Source of the DNA: an uncultured Alphaproteobacteria bacterium
GTDB lineage: Bacteria; Pseudomonadota; Alphaproteobacteria; Methylaequorales; Methylaequoraceae
Reading direction: 5' to 3'
DNA length: 60,491 bases
NCBI GenBank assembly: GCA_902536655.1
Contig: CACAYF010000012.1
Location: forward strand, 1 to 60,491
The notes under the pieces are model-generated. The model saw only the letters and a list, made by a program, of their open reading frames with translations. It was not told where the DNA came from and did not search any database. Made by a program: the position numbers and the translations under genes. Shown here piece after piece: positions 25,804 to 34,446 of the stretch (positions are counted from its first letter, which is position 1; every line of letters begins with the position of its first letter).

Positions 25804-27093
25804 TTAACCATATATTTTTTTTTGAATTTTTTGAAGTTCATTTTCTTTTAATTTAAAATTTACAAGTAAATAAGCAGCTAAGAGCTTAAGTAAAATTGGT
25901 GCCAAAGCGTAAGAAATTATTATAAAAAGTCTAACATTTGTATTAATTTCACCATCCGTATCAAAATCTAAAACCCCCATTATTCCAAATACAAAAATAC
26001 TTACTACAGCAAAAGCAAATTTATTTAGAAAGGTTATGATTGAAAAAAGCACACCAGAGATATCTTCACCAAATTTACTACGATGCCAATCAGTTATATC
26101 AGCCTGAATGGATGGTGGTATTATTAAATCTGCACCAAGACAAAATCCGGTAATGCAAGAAATTATTATAAAAAACAAAAAATTTCCATCTTCTAAAAAA
26201 AATACCAAAAGGAAAAACATTGCGGACATAAATAACGAAAGACTCCACACTTCTTTTTTTCCATATTTTTTACTGATAATCGTCCAAAAAGGAACGCCCA
26301 TTATTGCAAATAAAAAGTAAAAGAACAAAGTTGTTTGCCTGTTTGAATCATCACCTCCTAGAACATAAGTAATAAAGAAAGCAAATAACACCATTGGAAA
26401 TACATTTGCTAAATTATTTACAACTAATACCAAAAAAATTTTTGAAAAATATATATTTTTTTTTAGGTTTTTTATAACTTTTTTGAATTTTATTTTTTTT
26501 TCATTTATTCTTTTATTTTCTGTAACCAAACTACAAAATAAAATCAGCCCTATTAATCCAAACAGTATGGCGACAAAAACTATATTTTCCAATAACTTTT
26601 CATTACTAACACTAAAAAACATTGGAATACCAAGAGAGCAGAAAAGTCCGAGTAGAATGAAAAATTCACGAGTTGCACTTAGCTTAGTTCTTAAGAAATA
26701 ATTTTTTTCCAAATCATATCCAATCGATAAATAAGGAACTTGAAACATCGTCCAACCAAGATATAAAATAGAAAGCCAAACGAAGAGAAATATCTCTTGA
26801 TCTATATCTTGTTTCAAAAAAAGTTGTGTAAGTGCCAAACCAGACAAAACTCCACCTATTAATAAATAAACTTTTCTTGGAAAAAAATTTTTATCATTCA
26901 ACCATCCCACAAGCGGATCTGTGATTACATCGATAAGCTTTGATAAAAAAATAAGTATTCCAATTACTGAAATTTCGAAACCATGAACTTCTGCATAAAA
27001 AGCAGGAAGCATAATCATTACTGGAAAGGTGGGAATAGAAAATGCAAATGCGGGAAATGCATAAATTATATTTCTCAAAGAAATATATTTCAA
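25804..27093 (-). CDS. MFS transporter, glycoside/cation symporter (GPH/MelB-like) type
   Basis: Twelve-helix permease of 429 residues. The start is TTG at 27093, one base after the stop of the CFA-synthase-like gene. It is chosen because the family N terminus (YAFPAFAFSIPTFPVMIMLP) follows at once. The loop DPLVGWLNDKNFFPRK is the GPH version of the MFS motif between helices 2 and 3. In this cluster type the cargo is unlikely to be a sugar and may be a lipid-related compound; that is inference. Confidence 0.82.
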   Translation of the reverse strand: MKYISLRNIIYAFPAFAFSIPTFPVMIMLPAFYAEVHGFEISVIGILIFLSKLIDVITDPLVGWLNDKNFFPRKVYLLIGGVLSGLALTQLFLKQDIDQEIFLFVWLSILYLGWTMFQVPYLSIGYDLEKNYFLRTKLSATREFFILLGLFCSLGIPMFFSVSNEKLLENIVFVAILFGLIGLILFCSLVTENKRINEKKIKFKKVIKNLKKNIYFSKIFLVLVVNNLANVFPMVLFAFFITYVLGGDDSNRQTTLFFYFLFAIMGVPFWTIISKKYGKKEVWSLSLFMSAMFFLLVFFLEDGNFLFFIIISCITGFCLGADLIIPPSIQADITDWHRSKFGEDISGVLFSIITFLNKFAFAVVSIFVFGIMGVLDFDTDGEINTNVRLFIIISYALAPILLKLLAAYLLVNFKLKENELQKIQKKIYG

Positions 27094-27094
27094 T

Positions 27095-28279
27095 CTAGAC
27101 TTTCTTAATTAGAAATTGGCCAACATTGATATTACCAGATTTAAAACCTCCCTCACAATATCCTAAGTAATAGTTCCACAGTCTTTTAAAACTTTCACTA
27201 AAACCGAGGTTTTTTATGCAGCCCCATGAATTCTCAAATGACTCAGACCATATTCTTATTGTTTTAGCGTAGTCATTTCCAAACATTTTTTTATTTATGA
27301 TATGAAGGCCTCTTGATGTTATTACCTTATTCATTTCCTCAACTGAGGGGAGCATACCACCTGGAAATATATAAGTTTGGATAAAATCTGGAAACTTTTT
27401 ATATTTTTGAAAAAATTTATCCTCAATTGTAATTGTCTGGAGCCCTATTGATCCGTCAGACTTTAAGTTTTCCTTTAGAACATCAAAGTATTTAGACCAG
27501 TATTTTTCTCCAACTGCCTCAAACATTTCTATAGAAACAATTTTATCATATTTACCGTTAATATTTCTGTAATCTAGAAGTTTAACATCAACCTTATCTG
27601 TGAGCTTATCATCATATATTTTTTGCTTTGCTTTCTCGTATTGTTTTTTTGAAATTGTAATTGCTGTCACATTTGCAGAGTATTTTTTTGCTAAAAAGGA
27701 AGAAAAACCTCCCCAACCACATCCTATTTCAAGTATTTTGTCATTTTCTTTGACACCCGTAATATTCGCAAGATTATCATATTTATTAATTTGGCCTTTA
27801 TGAAGGTTGTCCTCAGGATCCTTAAACATAGCTGACGAATATGTCATTGATTCATCTAACCATTTTTCGTAAAAGGAGTTGCCAAGATCATAGTGAAAAG
27901 AAATATTCTTTTTGGATCCGGACCTGCTATTTTTTTTTAAGTGATGCTTAAGCCTTAAATACAAAATGGTGAACCATTTTCCTCGTACATATTTTGAGAA
28001 TTCATGAAAATTTCTTGCACCCCATTCAAGAAAGTCAGTGAGATTTGAAGTTTCCCAATTTCTATCAACGTAACTTTCAGCCCAACCAAGATCACCTCTT
28101 AAAAAAAAATCACTAATGCATTTCTCTTTTAATATTTTTATATTTGCATCAGGTCCCGGAAGCTCTCCCTTAAAAGAAAATATAGACTTATTATCCTTAT
28201 AAACATTTATTGAGCCGTATTTACTCTGTGCTAATACATTTAAAAATAAATTTAGCTTACTTTGAGTATTAAAAATCAT
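27095..28279 (-). CDS. Cyclopropane-fatty-acid-synthase-like SAM methyltransferase
   Basis: Transfers a carbon from S-adenosylmethionine to the double bond of an acyl chain in membrane phospholipid; 394 residues. SAM-binding motif LEIGCGWGGFSSFLAKKY, SFHYDLGNSFYEKWLDESMTY-type lead-in (FHYDLGNSFYEKWLD), and SIEMFEAVGEKYW. The product could be a cyclopropane, or a methylated intermediate of furan fatty acids as in Rhodobacter relatives. It stands between DUF1365 and the MFS gene with gaps of 6 and 1 bases. Confidence 0.9.
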   Translation of the reverse strand: MIFNTQSKLNLFLNVLAQSKYGSINVYKDNKSIFSFKGELPGPDANIKILKEKCISDFFLRGDLGWAESYVDRNWETSNLTDFLEWGARNFHEFSKYVRGKWFTILYLRLKHHLKKNSRSGSKKNISFHYDLGNSFYEKWLDESMTYSSAMFKDPEDNLHKGQINKYDNLANITGVKENDKILEIGCGWGGFSSFLAKKYSANVTAITISKKQYEKAKQKIYDDKLTDKVDVKLLDYRNINGKYDKIVSIEMFEAVGEKYWSKYFDVLKENLKSDGSIGLQTITIEDKFFQKYKKFPDFIQTYIFPGGMLPSVEEMNKVITSRGLHIINKKMFGNDYAKTIRIWSESFENSWGCIKNLGFSESFKRLWNYYLGYCEGGFKSGNINVGQFLIKKV

Positions 28280-28285
28280 TAATTG

Positions 28286-29038
28286 TTAGCCCTCTGAAAA
28301 AAAACTTTTTGGTTTTTTTGGTTTTCTTATATATGTTGCACCCTTTACAAAAAGTTTCAAGGCTTCTAAATGTATTGCAATTGTAACTTTGAAATTTTGA
28401 AAGATATTACTAAAGAATATTCCTAAGAGATTTTTATCATTCATTGCAACTGATCTTCCCCTAAACGATGCTTTAAAAATTTTTTGATTATTTATATTAT
28501 AATTTATAAATAAATTCACGAAACTTCTGTCGATATTGAAAGTAATAACATAATGGCCTTTTATATTAAAAAAAGGAGAAACGTGAAATCTTTTTTTTAC
28601 ATTATTTTGTTTATTTATTTCACAATAATATGAGTGTCTTTCGTTGAATGTATTACTAACTTCATATATTATTGCAGTTGCTTTATTTTTATCGTCAAAA
28701 CCGACAAAAACTGTAATTGGGTTAAACACATAACCTAAAATTCTAGGTAAACAAAAAGACTTAATATCATAAATATTTTTTTTGCCTTCTTGTAAAAATT
28801 TTTTTTTTAATAATTGATATGTGTTATTTGATTTTTCACCAACTTCTCCATGATCTTTGTCGTAGAATGAAAATAAAGCAAATCTATTTTTTTTAAAAAA
28901 TTTATATTTGTGTTTAAAGTTCAATGAAAACCAAAAATAACAAAAACGATAATTAAATGAATGAATAAAAGGTTTATACCTTGTATGTGAAACAATACCC
29001 TCAAATAAAGTATCGTTAATGTTGTTAATTTTTTTCAT
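28286..29038 (-). CDS. DUF1365 family protein
   Basis: A 250-residue protein of unknown activity. It opens LFEGIVSHTRYKPFIHSFNY, the DUF1365 signature, and has the PRILGYVFNPITVFVGFD stretch in its middle. DUF1365 almost always accompanies an FAD amine oxidase and a CFA-synthase-like gene, and is thought to take part in lipid modification. The ATG at 29038 is used; a TTG 12 bases upstream is possible. Either start overlaps the 3' end of the amine oxidase gene. Confidence 0.88.
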   Translation of the reverse strand: MKKINNINDTLFEGIVSHTRYKPFIHSFNYRFCYFWFSLNFKHKYKFFKKNRFALFSFYDKDHGEVGEKSNNTYQLLKKKFLQEGKKNIYDIKSFCLPRILGYVFNPITVFVGFDDKNKATAIIYEVSNTFNERHSYYCEINKQNNVKKRFHVSPFFNIKGHYVITFNIDRSFVNLFINYNINNQKIFKASFRGRSVAMNDKNLLGIFFSNIFQNFKVTIAIHLEALKLFVKGATYIRKPKKPKSFFSEG

Positions 29039-30281
29039 TGTTTCTTTCAAATATTCTTTTCACAATATGCAACGCGGAAGTAATTCCGTCCTCATGAAAA
29101 CCATAACCTAGGTATGCTCCACAAAACCATATATTTTTGTTTCCTTGTATTGTTGTTATTTTTTTTTGATTAACAAATGTATTTAAATCAAACAATGGAT
29201 GATCATAATATATTTCTTTGAATATTTTTTCCTTAGACGGTAAAATAGAGGGATTAAGAGAAACAAAAATATTTAAACTAGTATTCAGTTTTTGAAGCCT
29301 ATTCATCCAATATGTGACGTTTACTCCTCTTTTATTAGTTTTATTTTCAATATAATTCCAACTTGACCATGCTTTTCTAGATTCTGGCATTAGTTTTTTG
29401 TCAGAATGTACATAAACTTTATTTTTGGTATACCTTATACCTTCAAACATCTTTTTTTCTTGTTTTTTTAAATTTATTATTTTTTTTACCTGATCTGAAT
29501 GAACTGCAATTACAAGATGGTCATATTCTTTTTTTTTACCGTTCACATTGAGAAAAATTTTATTTTTTTTGCTATATAAGAATTTTACAGAGCTGTTTTT
29601 ATAAGCTGAGATATCTTTTGACTCAAGAATTTTTTCAACATAATTTTTACTTCCATCCAAAACAGTTCTCCATTTTGGGCGATTAATAATTTTAAGAAGC
29701 CCATGATTTACAAAAAACATTACAAACTTCTCAAATGGATATTTTTTTATTTCATTAATTTCTGAGGACCAAATACTGGCTGCCATCGGGTAAAGATGTT
29801 TGTATTTGTAATAGTCAGAATAGTTTTTTAAATCCAAATATTCTTGAATTGTATAATTTTTATATTTTCTAATATGTTTTTTAGCTAACAAATTAAAGGT
29901 AACAATTTCAAACAACATTCTCCAAAAATTAAAATTTAGTAAATTTTTCTTTTGAGAAAATAATGAGGACAAATTAGTTCCTGAATATTCAATATTATCA
30001 ATCTTATTTGAAACAGCAAAAGACATATCACTTTCATAAGATTTAACATTTAACTCCTCTAAAAGGTTACATAGATTTGGGTAGTTAATCTCGTTGAATA
30101 CAATAAAACCAGAATCAACATTAATATTTTTCCCTCTATATTTGATTGTTTGTGTATGGGTATGCCCACCAAAATAAGAGTTTTTTTCAAAAAGATCTAC
30201 TTTATAATTCTTCGACAAATAATGCGCACATGATAGGCCTGATATACCACTACCGATTACAGCAATCTTAAAATTCCTCAT
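29025..30281 (-). CDS. FAD-dependent amine-oxidase-like protein of the CFA/DUF1365 cluster
   Basis: Flavoprotein of 418 residues with the N-terminal dinucleotide motif VIGSGISGLSCAHYL and FEKNSYFGGHTHT just after it. It belongs to the NAD(P)-binding amine oxidase/phytoene-desaturase-like group, and the C-terminal flavin motif reads WFCGAYLGYGFHEDGITSAL. In related clusters this protein takes part in fatty-acid desaturation or oxidation steps linked to singlet-oxygen defence; the exact reaction here is inferred. It is the first gene of the minus-strand run, so its promoter must lie between 30282 and about 30380. Confidence 0.85.
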   Translation of the reverse strand: MRNFKIAVIGSGISGLSCAHYLSKNYKVDLFEKNSYFGGHTHTQTIKYRGKNINVDSGFIVFNEINYPNLCNLLEELNVKSYESDMSFAVSNKIDNIEYSGTNLSSLFSQKKNLLNFNFWRMLFEIVTFNLLAKKHIRKYKNYTIQEYLDLKNYSDYYKYKHLYPMAASIWSSEINEIKKYPFEKFVMFFVNHGLLKIINRPKWRTVLDGSKNYVEKILESKDISAYKNSSVKFLYSKKNKIFLNVNGKKKEYDHLVIAVHSDQVKKIINLKKQEKKMFEGIRYTKNKVYVHSDKKLMPESRKAWSSWNYIENKTNKRGVNVTYWMNRLQKLNTSLNIFVSLNPSILPSKEKIFKEIYYDHPLFDLNTFVNQKKITTIQGNKNIWFCGAYLGYGFHEDGITSALHIVKRIFERNNEKN

Positions 30282-30336
30282 AAAATAATATTATGAAAAA
30301 AAAAAAGAAATAAAACAAAATAAATCAATATATTGT

Positions 30337-30365
30337 TTGACTTTAAAATTATAGTACTATATATT
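30337..30365 (+). promoter_or_regulatory. Probable sigma-70 promoter of a short transcript
   Basis: TTGACT (30337-30342) and TATATT (30360-30365) are 17 bases apart, the optimal spacing. A short reading frame and a strong hairpin terminator follow within 135 bases, which supports a real small transcription unit. Confidence 0.5.
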
Positions 30366-30382
30366 GATACTGAGCTAGTATA

Positions 30383-30454
30383 ATGATAACAAAATTTTGT
30401 GCAATAACATTCTCATCATTATTTTTGTTACTACTAGTTTCAAGTCTATTTTAA
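30383..30454 (+). CDS. Possible 23-residue hydrophobic peptide
   Basis: ATG to TAA in the short transcript region. The peptide is one basic residue followed by a hydrophobic run (LFLLLLVSSLF at the end), like a tiny membrane protein or a leader peptide. There is no clear ribosome binding site. It could equally be a non-coding small RNA. The case rests on its place between a promoter-like sequence and a terminator, nothing more. Confidence 0.3.
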   Translation: MITKFCAITFSSLFLLLLVSSLF

Positions 30455-30462
30455 TTTCCTCC

Positions 30463-30492
30463 AATAAAACCCTAGTTTACTAGGGTTTTATT
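30463..30492 (+). terminator. Strong hairpin terminator
   Basis: AATAAAACCCTAG (30463-30475), loop TTTA, and CTAGGGTTTTATT (30480-30492) form a perfect 13-base-pair stem followed by GTTTTC. It is the clearest factor-independent terminator in the window. Because the stem is symmetrical and a possible minus-strand gene stops inside it (30488), it may serve both directions. Confidence 0.85.
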
Positions 30493-30664
30493 GTTTTCTA
30501 TAAATCGATATCCAGTGAGTTGAAAGACATTTAATGTCAAACTTTTCAGGTATTCCCGAAGTAAGTAACTCCGAGGTATTATAATTTTCAAGATCCTTTT
30601 TAAATGAAAAACTGGATCTACTTTTATTTCTGTCAAATCTAAGATTTTGGATTAAGTTTAACAT
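30488..30664 (-). CDS. Possible small hypothetical protein (58 residues)
   Basis: An open frame from ATG (30662-30664) to TAA (30488-30490), just under common size cut-offs. The predicted sequence looks coding: it starts MLNLIQNLRFDRNKSRSS, has mixed charged residues, and ends LSTHWISIYRKQ, with SGIPEKFDIK in between. It lies 37 bases after the stop of the secreted cysteine-rich protein on the same strand and may share its transcript; its stop codon is inside the hairpin terminator. No family is recognised and no ribosome site is evident. Confidence 0.45.
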   Translation of the reverse strand: MLNLIQNLRFDRNKSRSSFSFKKDLENYNTSELLTSGIPEKFDIKCLSTHWISIYRKQ

Positions 30665-30701
30665 ACTAACTAAAACGACATACCGTATAAATGTTTAGTG
30701 T

Positions 30702-31016
30702 TTATCTTAAAAAGTGTTTTCTAAATTCGCACACAGCTGTAAAATAAGGATCATTTGATCTTGGTTGAGTTGATAGTACATTTCTTCTAATATCACAATT
30801 TTCTGCAATCATTGAATTTAAAAGATGTCCTGCGTTTTGAAAACCTGAATGAATTGCAATAAATAAATTGTCAGAATTTTTACATTTAGCTAATTCTTCT
30901 TTTATTTTTCCATCAGAAGTATTTTGATTGTAAACAACTTTACACCAATTTGCAGAAAAGGTATTGGTTGAGTACGAACCAAGAAAAAACAAAACAAGAA
31001 AAAGAATTCTTTTCAT
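30702..31016 (-). CDS. Small secreted protein with four cysteines, function unknown
   Basis: A 104-residue protein with a signal peptide (KRILFLVLFFLGSYSTNTFS) and a mature domain of about 83 residues holding four cysteines (NWCKV, AKCKN, ENCDI, AVCEF), enough for two disulfides. The ATG at 31016 overlaps the stop of the PAP2 gene (ATGA), the usual coupling, so it is preferred over an ATG 15 bases upstream. No family recognised. It is the last confident gene of the GT83-PAP2 run. Confidence 0.6.
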   Translation of the reverse strand: MKRILFLVLFFLGSYSTNTFSANWCKVVYNQNTSDGKIKEELAKCKNSDNLFIAIHSGFQNAGHLLNSMIAENCDIRRNVLSTQPRSNDPYFTAVCEFRKHFLR

Positions 31017-31795
31017 ATAAATATCCTCCAATACATTAGTTTAAAAAGATCAAAAAAGGAAAATTTATGTTTTTTTTTTATTTTCTCAATCTTTTTTTTA
31101 AAAAATTTGTCGTAAAATAAAACAGGAATTATAGATCCTAAATAAGCTCCAGCAACTAAATCACTTGGAAAATGCATTGACATAAATATTCTCGATAATC
31201 CCATCATCGTTGCTATTGATATAATAATAAAAAAGTACCCTCTAAAATAAATTATAAATAACAAAGCCAAAGTAAATGCAGCTTGAGTGTGTCCTGATGG
31301 AAATGAGCTTATTTTGTGCTCAAAATTAAAAAAATTAAATCTTTCGTATCCCTCTAAGAAAAAATATTTAGGACGTGACACCCCAAATATATACTTAAGA
31401 ATATTACAAATTATTCCAGCCAAAACTAAAGAAAATATAAAATGTTTAGACACTAACGAAATATAAATAAAAAGGTCTTCTATCTTTTCTCGATTGTAAT
31501 TTGTCTTATCTTTAATTACGGAAAACTTCTTCTTGTCATTCAAAATCGACTTAACATTTAAATTTATAAATAAAATCAAAGAAAACAAAATAATAAAATT
31601 TAATGGGTCCAAAATATCGGAAATTGGATCGATTACCTTCTTAAAAAAATAAAAAATTAGTCCTGGAAAAGATCTTGATAATTCAAATAAAAAAATATCA
31701 AGGAAGTTAAAAAAAATAAAAATTATTAAAGTTATACAAACCAAAAATCTAACTGAGGTTAACAAATTAAGGTATCTTAAATCTTTAACTATCAA
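31013..31795 (-). CDS. PAP2-family membrane phosphatase
   Basis: Membrane phosphatase of 260 residues, with three visible motifs of the PAP2/acid-phosphatase group: KYIFGVSRPKYF (KxxxxxxRP), FPSGHTQAA (PSGH) and SRIFMSMHFPSDLVAG (SRxxxxxHxxxD). It removes phosphate from a lipid phosphate such as undecaprenyl diphosphate, phosphatidate or lipid A. The start is TTG at 31795, overlapping the stop of the glycosyltransferase gene by 4 bases; no ATG is available until deep in the domain. Confidence 0.88.
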   Translation of the reverse strand: MIVKDLRYLNLLTSVRFLVCITLIIFIFFNFLDIFLFELSRSFPGLIFYFFKKVIDPISDILDPLNFIILFSLILFINLNVKSILNDKKKFSVIKDKTNYNREKIEDLFIYISLVSKHFIFSLVLAGIICNILKYIFGVSRPKYFFLEGYERFNFFNFEHKISSFPSGHTQAAFTLALLFIIYFRGYFFIIISIATMMGLSRIFMSMHFPSDLVAGAYLGSIIPVLFYDKFFKKKIEKIKKKHKFSFFDLFKLMYWRIFI

Positions 31796-33408
31796 TTTTT
31801 ATAAACCTTAAGAATAACATTTTCACCTTTTGAATAATTGAAACCTGTAAATTCTTCGATTAGTAAAAAATCAGAAAAATTTTCATTTTCTTTTATATTT
31901 TTACTTATAGTGTCAGTAACAATAAGTAAAATTTTTTCATCTTTCCCTTTCTTATAGCCTAAAATACTGGATGAATTTGAAGATTTATGTGAAGTTAAGA
32001 ATAGTAAACTGGGTTCATTGAATCCAACTGTAAAGATTTTTTCAACACTACGTTCGTGTTTATTAATTATATTATTAATCCTATCTGAAATCCACAAAAC
32101 TTCCAATCTTGGTAAGAGAAAAAATATTAATGCAAAGTAATTAAAAATTTGAAAACATCCAGCGGAAATTAAAACTGATTTAATTTTTTTATTTAAAGTT
32201 TCTTTTAAAAGAAACAAAGAAAGGATTAGGTACAATACTATAACAAACAAAAAGTTAACGTCAAATTCCGAAAACTGATGTATTGAAAATATAATTAATG
32301 AAATAATCGCTAGAGGAAATAATACAGTTGGAAATAACGAGAATTTCAATAACTTTTTGTTATAGTCACATTCAGCAATAAACTTTGAAACTAAAATACT
32401 TAATGGAAGATAAGCAGGATAAATGTAATGAGGCAATTTAGTTGGAATTAGCTCAAAGAGAATTAAGGGAAAACCAAAACTAATTATTAGATAAACTAAA
32501 AAGTCGTCCTTTTTAAAGATATACTTAAATCTATCTTTCATTTGTAAAAAAAGATTAATTATAAAAATAGACCCAGGCCAGAAAAAAATAAAAAGCAATA
32601 ATGAATAATATCCTGGAGGAAATCCATGTGACTCCTGACCTGACTTAACTTTATTTAATAAATCGTTGCCAATGGACTCATACCAAAAAACACCTCCTGA
32701 TTTAATGTTTATCAAAACAAACCATGGAATTGCAATCAAAAGTAAAAGAACAAATCCCAAAGTTGACCAAATATCTTTTATAAAATTCCTTTTTCTTAAA
32801 ATAGAAAAAATTATTAATGGAAAAAAAGTAAAAATTATTATGATAGGTCCTTTAATTAAGATACCAAAAGACATCGCAATCCAAAAAAATATTTTATTAG
32901 GAAAACTCAGGTTTCTATAATTTATAAGTCTGTAGATTATCAAGTTGCAAATTCCAATAAATAAGAAAAGTAAACCATCAGTTTTTGCCTGGTGAACTTC
33001 AGATATTGTCAGAAAAGAAAAAATTAAAAAAAAAACAGTTAAGAATGCTATTTGTTCATTTTCAATATTCCTAATAATTCTAAAAATCAAAAAGAAGCTT
33101 ATAAAAACTCCTAATATCGATGGCAATCTATATATCGAAATTTTATCGTACGGATAACTTCCAAAAATTGAATTCATTAACGTTTGCGCCCAATAAATAC
33201 CAACTGGCTTTTTATATCTTTTTTCTTCTACCATTTTTATGTCAATAAAATCCTGTTCGATTAACATTGTTTTAGACGCAGTTGCAAAACGTGCTTCGTC
33301 TCTATCCATTACTGGGAGTTTAAATATCCCCTGAAGATAAATAAAAAAACAAATAAATAAGAAAAAAAGAAATCTTTTATAAAAAGAAATATTCATTGCT
33401 ATATACAC
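31792..33408 (-). CDS. ArnT-like GT83 membrane glycosyltransferase
   Basis: Polytopic enzyme of 538 residues that takes a sugar from a polyprenyl phosphate carrier and adds it to an outside acceptor. The N-terminal periplasmic loop has the signature LPVMDRDEARFATASK, with D and E of the catalytic motif; about twelve helices follow. In relatives the acceptor is lipid A or a protein. The nearby PAP2 phosphatase, GT2 and LAB_N genes fit a lipid-glycan modification group. Start at ATG 33408 or the in-frame ATG 12 bases on. Confidence 0.87.
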   Translation of the reverse strand: MYIAMNISFYKRFLFFLFICFFIYLQGIFKLPVMDRDEARFATASKTMLIEQDFIDIKMVEEKRYKKPVGIYWAQTLMNSIFGSYPYDKISIYRLPSILGVFISFFLIFRIIRNIENEQIAFLTVFFLIFSFLTISEVHQAKTDGLLFLFIGICNLIIYRLINYRNLSFPNKIFFWIAMSFGILIKGPIIIIFTFFPLIIFSILRKRNFIKDIWSTLGFVLLLLIAIPWFVLINIKSGGVFWYESIGNDLLNKVKSGQESHGFPPGYYSLLLFIFFWPGSIFIINLFLQMKDRFKYIFKKDDFLVYLIISFGFPLILFELIPTKLPHYIYPAYLPLSILVSKFIAECDYNKKLLKFSLFPTVLFPLAIISLIIFSIHQFSEFDVNFLFVIVLYLILSLFLLKETLNKKIKSVLISAGCFQIFNYFALIFFLLPRLEVLWISDRINNIINKHERSVEKIFTVGFNEPSLLFLTSHKSSNSSSILGYKKGKDEKILLIVTDTISKNIKENENFSDFLLIEEFTGFNYSKGENVILKVYKN

Positions 33409-33446
33409 TCACTAGATTAGATTTAAAAATACCATAACATCTCAAA

Positions 33447-34154
33447 ATGAAAAATTTTAGTATAATAATACCAATTTATAACGAATCTGAGTCAATATTT
33501 GATTTAATCAAAGAAATACATTCTGAATTTAAAAAAAATACTCCTGAATTAATTATAGTTGATGATGGAAGCAATGATGATTTCTATAAACAAAGGCATG
33601 AATTGAAAAAATTAAAGGTCAAAATTCTTCGACACAAAAAAAATCTTGGAAAATGTAGAGCAATGTTAACTGGGATCTCAAATGCAAGAAACAATTTGAT
33701 ATGTATTATGGATGGAGATGGACAAAACCCTCCATATGAAGTTAAAAAAATGATTACTTTTTGGCGTAATTTATCACAAAAAGAACAAGACAATTCCCTA
33801 ATATGTGGAAATAGAAAAATAAGGAAAGATACATTGATTAAAAGGTTAAGTTCAAAAGTTGCAAATACTATAAGAAAATTTTTACTAAAAGATGATTGTA
33901 ATGATACTGCATGTGCTTTGAAAATTTTTAATCGTTCTGATTATTTAAAAATAAAATATTTTAGGAATATGCATCGATTTCTTCCTGCACTATTTAAAAT
34001 GCATAATTGTAAAATATTTAATGTTCAGGTTGACGATCGATTAAGATACAGTGGTGTATCAAAATATTCTTTTAATAATAGATTTTGGGTGGGTATTATA
34101 GATTTAATCAAAGTATATTTTTTAATAAAAAAAGGAGAAACAAATGGAGACTGA
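33447..34154 (+). CDS. GT2 family glycosyltransferase (polyprenyl-phosphate sugar type)
   Basis: GT-A fold enzyme of 235 residues. Conserved parts are IIPIYNESESIFDLI, VDDGSNDD and MDGDGQNPP with the metal-binding aspartates. It resembles dolichol/undecaprenyl-phosphate mannosyltransferases that load the lipid carrier used by GT83 enzymes. It is divergent from the ArnT-like gene with 38 bases between start codons and overlaps the LAB_N gene by 11 bases, a layout common in Alphaproteobacteria. Confidence 0.9.
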   Translation: MKNFSIIIPIYNESESIFDLIKEIHSEFKKNTPELIIVDDGSNDDFYKQRHELKKLKVKILRHKKNLGKCRAMLTGISNARNNLICIMDGDGQNPPYEVKKMITFWRNLSQKEQDNSLICGNRKIRKDTLIKRLSSKVANTIRKFLLKDDCNDTACALKIFNRSDYLKIKYFRNMHRFLPALFKMHNCKIFNVQVDDRLRYSGVSKYSFNNRFWVGIIDLIKVYFLIKKGETNGD

Positions 34155-34446
34155 ACAAATTTGGCTTATAATTGGATTTATTGGTCAAACAATTTTTGCA
34201 TCGCGCTTCCTTGTACAATGGGTTGTAAGTGAAAGAGCAGCGAAAAGTATAATTCCTAACATTTTTTGGTGGATAAGCTTGGCTGGTAGTATGATTTTGT
34301 TAAGTTATGCAATTCACAAGGCTGATCCTGTGTTTATTGTTGGGCAATCATGCGGTTTTTTGATATATTCAAGAAATATTTATCTAATTAAAAAGGAAGG
34401 AAAAAATAAAAAGAATGATCCAACTAAAATTATGAAAGTGAACTAG
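34144..34446 (+). CDS. Lipid A biosynthesis N-terminal (LAB_N) domain membrane protein
   Basis: A 100-residue protein with three helices and the LAB_N pattern WLIIGFIGQTIFASRFLVQW at the start, then SERAAKSIIPNIFWW and FIVGQSCGFLIYSRN. The domain is often fused to lipid-A-disaccharide synthase or stands alone next to GT2/GT83 genes. It may act as a small flippase-like or accessory protein for lipid-linked sugar; the role is not proven. Confidence 0.88.
   Translation: METEQIWLIIGFIGQTIFASRFLVQWVVSERAAKSIIPNIFWWISLAGSMILLSYAIHKADPVFIVGQSCGFLIYSRNIYLIKKEGKNKKNDPTKIMKVN

Noticed and set aside
30282-30701. tRNA or known riboswitch in the long gap
   Set aside because: No cloverleaf with a T-loop motif and no recognisable riboswitch core could be found; the visible structure is a simple terminator hairpin.
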